This document shows, piece after piece, positions 62,176 to 64,000 of a stretch of DNA of 64,000 nucleotides. A program made the position numbers and the translations under genes. Each line of letters begins with the position of its first letter. Position 1 is the stretch's first letter. Below the pieces are notes generated by a model. It saw only the letters and a program-made list of their open reading frames with translations. It made no database searches and was not told where the DNA came from. The stretch covers positions 62,001-126,000 of the forward strand of contig NZ_STGG01000070.1 of the NCBI RefSeq assembly GCF_005222695.1. Reading direction: 5' to 3'. The stretch is from Massilia sp. HP4. GTDB taxonomy: Bacteria; Pseudomonadota; Gammaproteobacteria; Burkholderiales; Burkholderiaceae_D.

Positions 62176-63878
62176 AGGAGCCGACCCGCCCCATTCCCCA
62201 GCCGATTGTCGACCGCGATGGCAGCCTCGTGGCGCATACGGTCGCGACGCCGACGGCCTTCAAGGTCAGGGCCAGGGTAACGATAGGCTCGCGCAAGGTG
62301 ATTCCGGTGATTCTCGTGCCTGGAATTATGGGGTCCAATCTGCGGGCCAGGGCCGACATGGAAGTGCCCGACGACGCCATCCTGAAGCCGGGCGAGGCAG
62401 CCTGGCGTCCGCCGAGCGGCAACCTCGACGGCTATCTGGAATCGTTAAAATGGTCTGCGCGCAGTCCTTCCGAACGGCAGCGGATCCTGGACGCGAGCAT
62501 CCTCGAAGTGGACCCCGGCGGCGAGTTGGCATTCGCACCGCTCGTGTTCGATGCGAGGGTACTGCGCGAGCGGGGCTGGGGAGAAGTGCACGCCGGATCC
62601 TACGGTGCGCTGCTCGTCGATTTGCAGCGGCACCTGGACAAGACATTCCAGGTATCGCCTCGCGGGACGCGCGAGATACGTCACTTCTGGCGCAGGGTCA
62701 TGCAGACCGAGACTGCGTCGTGGGGCGTGCGACATGTAGACCGGGTGACTGAGGCCGAGCTGGAGAAATATGCCGCCTACCAATACCCGGTGTATGCATT
62801 CGGCTACAACTGGCTCAATTCATGCGAAGACTCGGCGCGCCGGCTGCGCACTCGCATCGACGCGATCAAGGCATTCTGGGCCGAACGCAAGCACCAGTGC
62901 GAAAAAGTGATCCTGGTAACCCATTCGATGGGAGGCCTGGTCGCGCGTGCCTGCGCGCGGCTGAGTCCCCCAGGGGATGGGAGCGCACCGGATATTGCCG
63001 GGATCATCCACGCGACGATGCCGGCACTGGGCGCGCCAGTTGCTTACCGGCGCATTGCATGCGGTACCGAAGGCGGGCGCTTCATGAACGGCTTCGGCGA
63101 TAATCGCAAGGCTTCCGCCATTGCTGACATCATCGGCGAAAGCAGTGCCGAAACGACGCCGGTCATGGCAGTTTCTCCAGGGGCCCTGCAACTATTGCCG
63201 AATCATTTGTATCCGCGGCCCTGGATTGTCATCAAGTCGATGCGGTCGGTAAATCGCCGTGATGAGGTGCGCGATCTGCTATCGCTACCGGACGGTAATC
63301 CCTACGATTTCTATCGCGATATGAAATCCTGGTATCGAATGATCGATCCGGAACTTGCCGATCCGGCCAAGCGTTACCGCAAGACGGGCGAATCTACGAT
63401 CGAACGCATAACCAAGGCAATCTCTGCCGCTGAAAAGTTACATACGAAATTGCTGATGACGGGGGCTGATGGCAATTCTCCTCCGAAACCCTACTACCAT
63501 CCGCATACCTATGCTTTCTACGGCGCGGACAAGGAATTGAAGGCGTTTGGACAAATCCGATGGGTGGCCCGCGAACCGTCGATTAACCCCACCGCGTTGT
63601 CCCCTTCCTTGATTCGCGCCGCGACACTTGTTTCGGCCGCGCGCAACGGCGACCGCGAGGTACGTGTGGGACGGGATCTACAGCTGCGCTTCTTCGTTTG
63701 GCCAGAAGACGCCCATGGTGACGAGACCGTGCCGGTCCAATCCGGTGCTGGATCTTCTGCGCATGTACGGCAGGCGTTCGCGCCGGCCGGATTCCGGCAT
63801 CAGCAAAGCCTCGAGCCCGAATCGATGCGCCTTCTCGTACGGCATCTTATTGTCAAGATCGTTCAGGAAATCAAATGA
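62172..63878 (+). CDS. LCAT/PGAP1-like lipase, probable type VI effector (Tle-like)
   Basis: 568 aa. An alpha/beta hydrolase of the lecithin:cholesterol-acyltransferase-like type: oxyanion region VIPVILVPGIMGSNLRARAD, nucleophile motif VILVTHSMGGLVARACARL (Ser of T-H-S-M-G near residue 257), an Asp candidate in PEDAHGDETVPVQSGAG, and a His candidate in GFRHQQSLEPES. No signal peptide. It begins with a proline-rich segment right after the VgrG with which it overlaps by 4 bp, so it is most likely the cargo that VgrG carries, a phospholipase that attacks competitor membranes. Codon use turns slightly less GC-rich toward the 3' end than in flanking core genes. Confidence 0.85.
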   Translation: MKEPTRPIPQPIVDRDGSLVAHTVATPTAFKVRARVTIGSRKVIPVILVPGIMGSNLRARADMEVPDDAILKPGEAAWRPPSGNLDGYLESLKWSARSPSERQRILDASILEVDPGGELAFAPLVFDARVLRERGWGEVHAGSYGALLVDLQRHLDKTFQVSPRGTREIRHFWRRVMQTETASWGVRHVDRVTEAELEKYAAYQYPVYAFGYNWLNSCEDSARRLRTRIDAIKAFWAERKHQCEKVILVTHSMGGLVARACARLSPPGDGSAPDIAGIIHATMPALGAPVAYRRIACGTEGGRFMNGFGDNRKASAIADIIGESSAETTPVMAVSPGALQLLPNHLYPRPWIVIKSMRSVNRRDEVRDLLSLPDGNPYDFYRDMKSWYRMIDPELADPAKRYRKTGESTIERITKAISAAEKLHTKLLMTGADGNSPPKPYYHPHTYAFYGADKELKAFGQIRWVAREPSINPTALSPSLIRAATLVSAARNGDREVRVGRDLQLRFFVWPEDAHGDETVPVQSGAGSSAHVRQAFAPAGFRHQQSLEPESMRLLVRHLIVKIVQEIK

Positions 63879-64000
63879 AGCGGCTCGGCGGCAGGCGAGT
63901 GCGATGGGTGTGTGGGCTGACAGCGCTCGCACTGGCGTTCATGTCGCTGATCGCCAGTTCGGTGCAGGCGGACTACGACAAGCAGAAGGTGGCGAAAATG
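63875..64000 (+). CDS. Start of an exported protein, candidate immunity protein, truncated by window
   Basis: ATG 63875 overlaps the lipase stop (ATGA). The 42 visible codons encode a Sec signal (basic start with RLGGRRVRW, then LTALALAFMSLIASSVQA) and a hydrophilic start of the mature protein (DYDKQKV). Immunity proteins to type VI lipases are typically periplasmic or lipoprotein, and lie directly downstream of the effector. The identity depends on the rest of the gene, which lies outside this window. Confidence 0.6.
   Translation, partial: MKRLGGRRVRWVCGLTALALAFMSLIASSVQADYDKQKVAKM

Overview
The window is GC-rich, densely coded bacterial DNA that looks like a chromosome of a betaproteobacterium of the Oxalobacteraceae (Massilia/Telluria/Duganella type). 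This rests on protein style and gene content: a homodimeric-type pyruvate dehydrogenase E1, LolCDE-type ABC genes followed by a TatD-family gene, prfB with its programmed frameshift followed by a HAD gene and lysS, an RpfE-type gene next to recJ, and Burkholderia-like RND efflux gene order. The genus is inferred from memory of families; no search was run. I saw no rRNA, tRNA, CRISPR array, IS element or integrase.

Layout. 1-11 kb: a truncated secreted SGNH esterase, mfd-serB, a methyltransferase, a GDSL esterase, a cytosolic-type 5'-nucleotidase, an aromatic-acid MFS transporter and an HDOD protein. 11-15 kb: two small paralogous lipoproteins, then a tightly overlapping operon that encodes a photoactive yellow protein (PYP)-like PAS protein, a PAS-PAS protein and a PAS-GGDEF-EAL protein. 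This looks like a blue-light to cyclic-di-GMP module and is the most interesting item here. 15-26 kb: tandem DUF1428 genes, penicillin-binding protein 1A, an OPT transporter, an epimerase-like gene divergent from a LysR regulator, a POT peptide transporter and ppnN. 26-32 kb: prfB, a HAD phosphatase, lysS and a cpdB-like nucleotidase that ends in a large inverted repeat. 32-34.4 kb: a DUF2288 gene, a RES/Xre toxin-antitoxin pair with its promoter and operator-like repeats, an NTF2-like secreted protein, and a PACE efflux gene beside the remnant of a LysR regulator. 34.4-43.3 kb: a three-gene operon with a sialidase-fold protein and two unknown membrane proteins, an MBL-fold lipoprotein, a metallophosphoesterase, a DUF218/ElyC protein, recJ and an RpfE-type gene.

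43.5-47.6 kb: two tandem near-duplicate LolC/E permeases, LolD and a TatD-family nuclease. 47.6-59.2 kb: two divergent paralogous LysR regulators, then a run of codirectional genes: an LlpE-like alpha/beta hydrolase that has lost its nucleophile, RND adaptor, RND pump, outer-membrane factor and a complete pyruvate dehydrogenase E1. The first four match the Burkholderia llpE-bpeEF-oprC / llpE-ceoAB-opcM plan; the E1 gene is an unusual addition. 59.3-64 kb: a type VI secretion module with a VgrG carrying a C-terminal transthyretin-like adaptor domain, an overlapping LCAT-like lipase effector, and the start of an exported protein that is a candidate immunity protein, cut off by the window edge.
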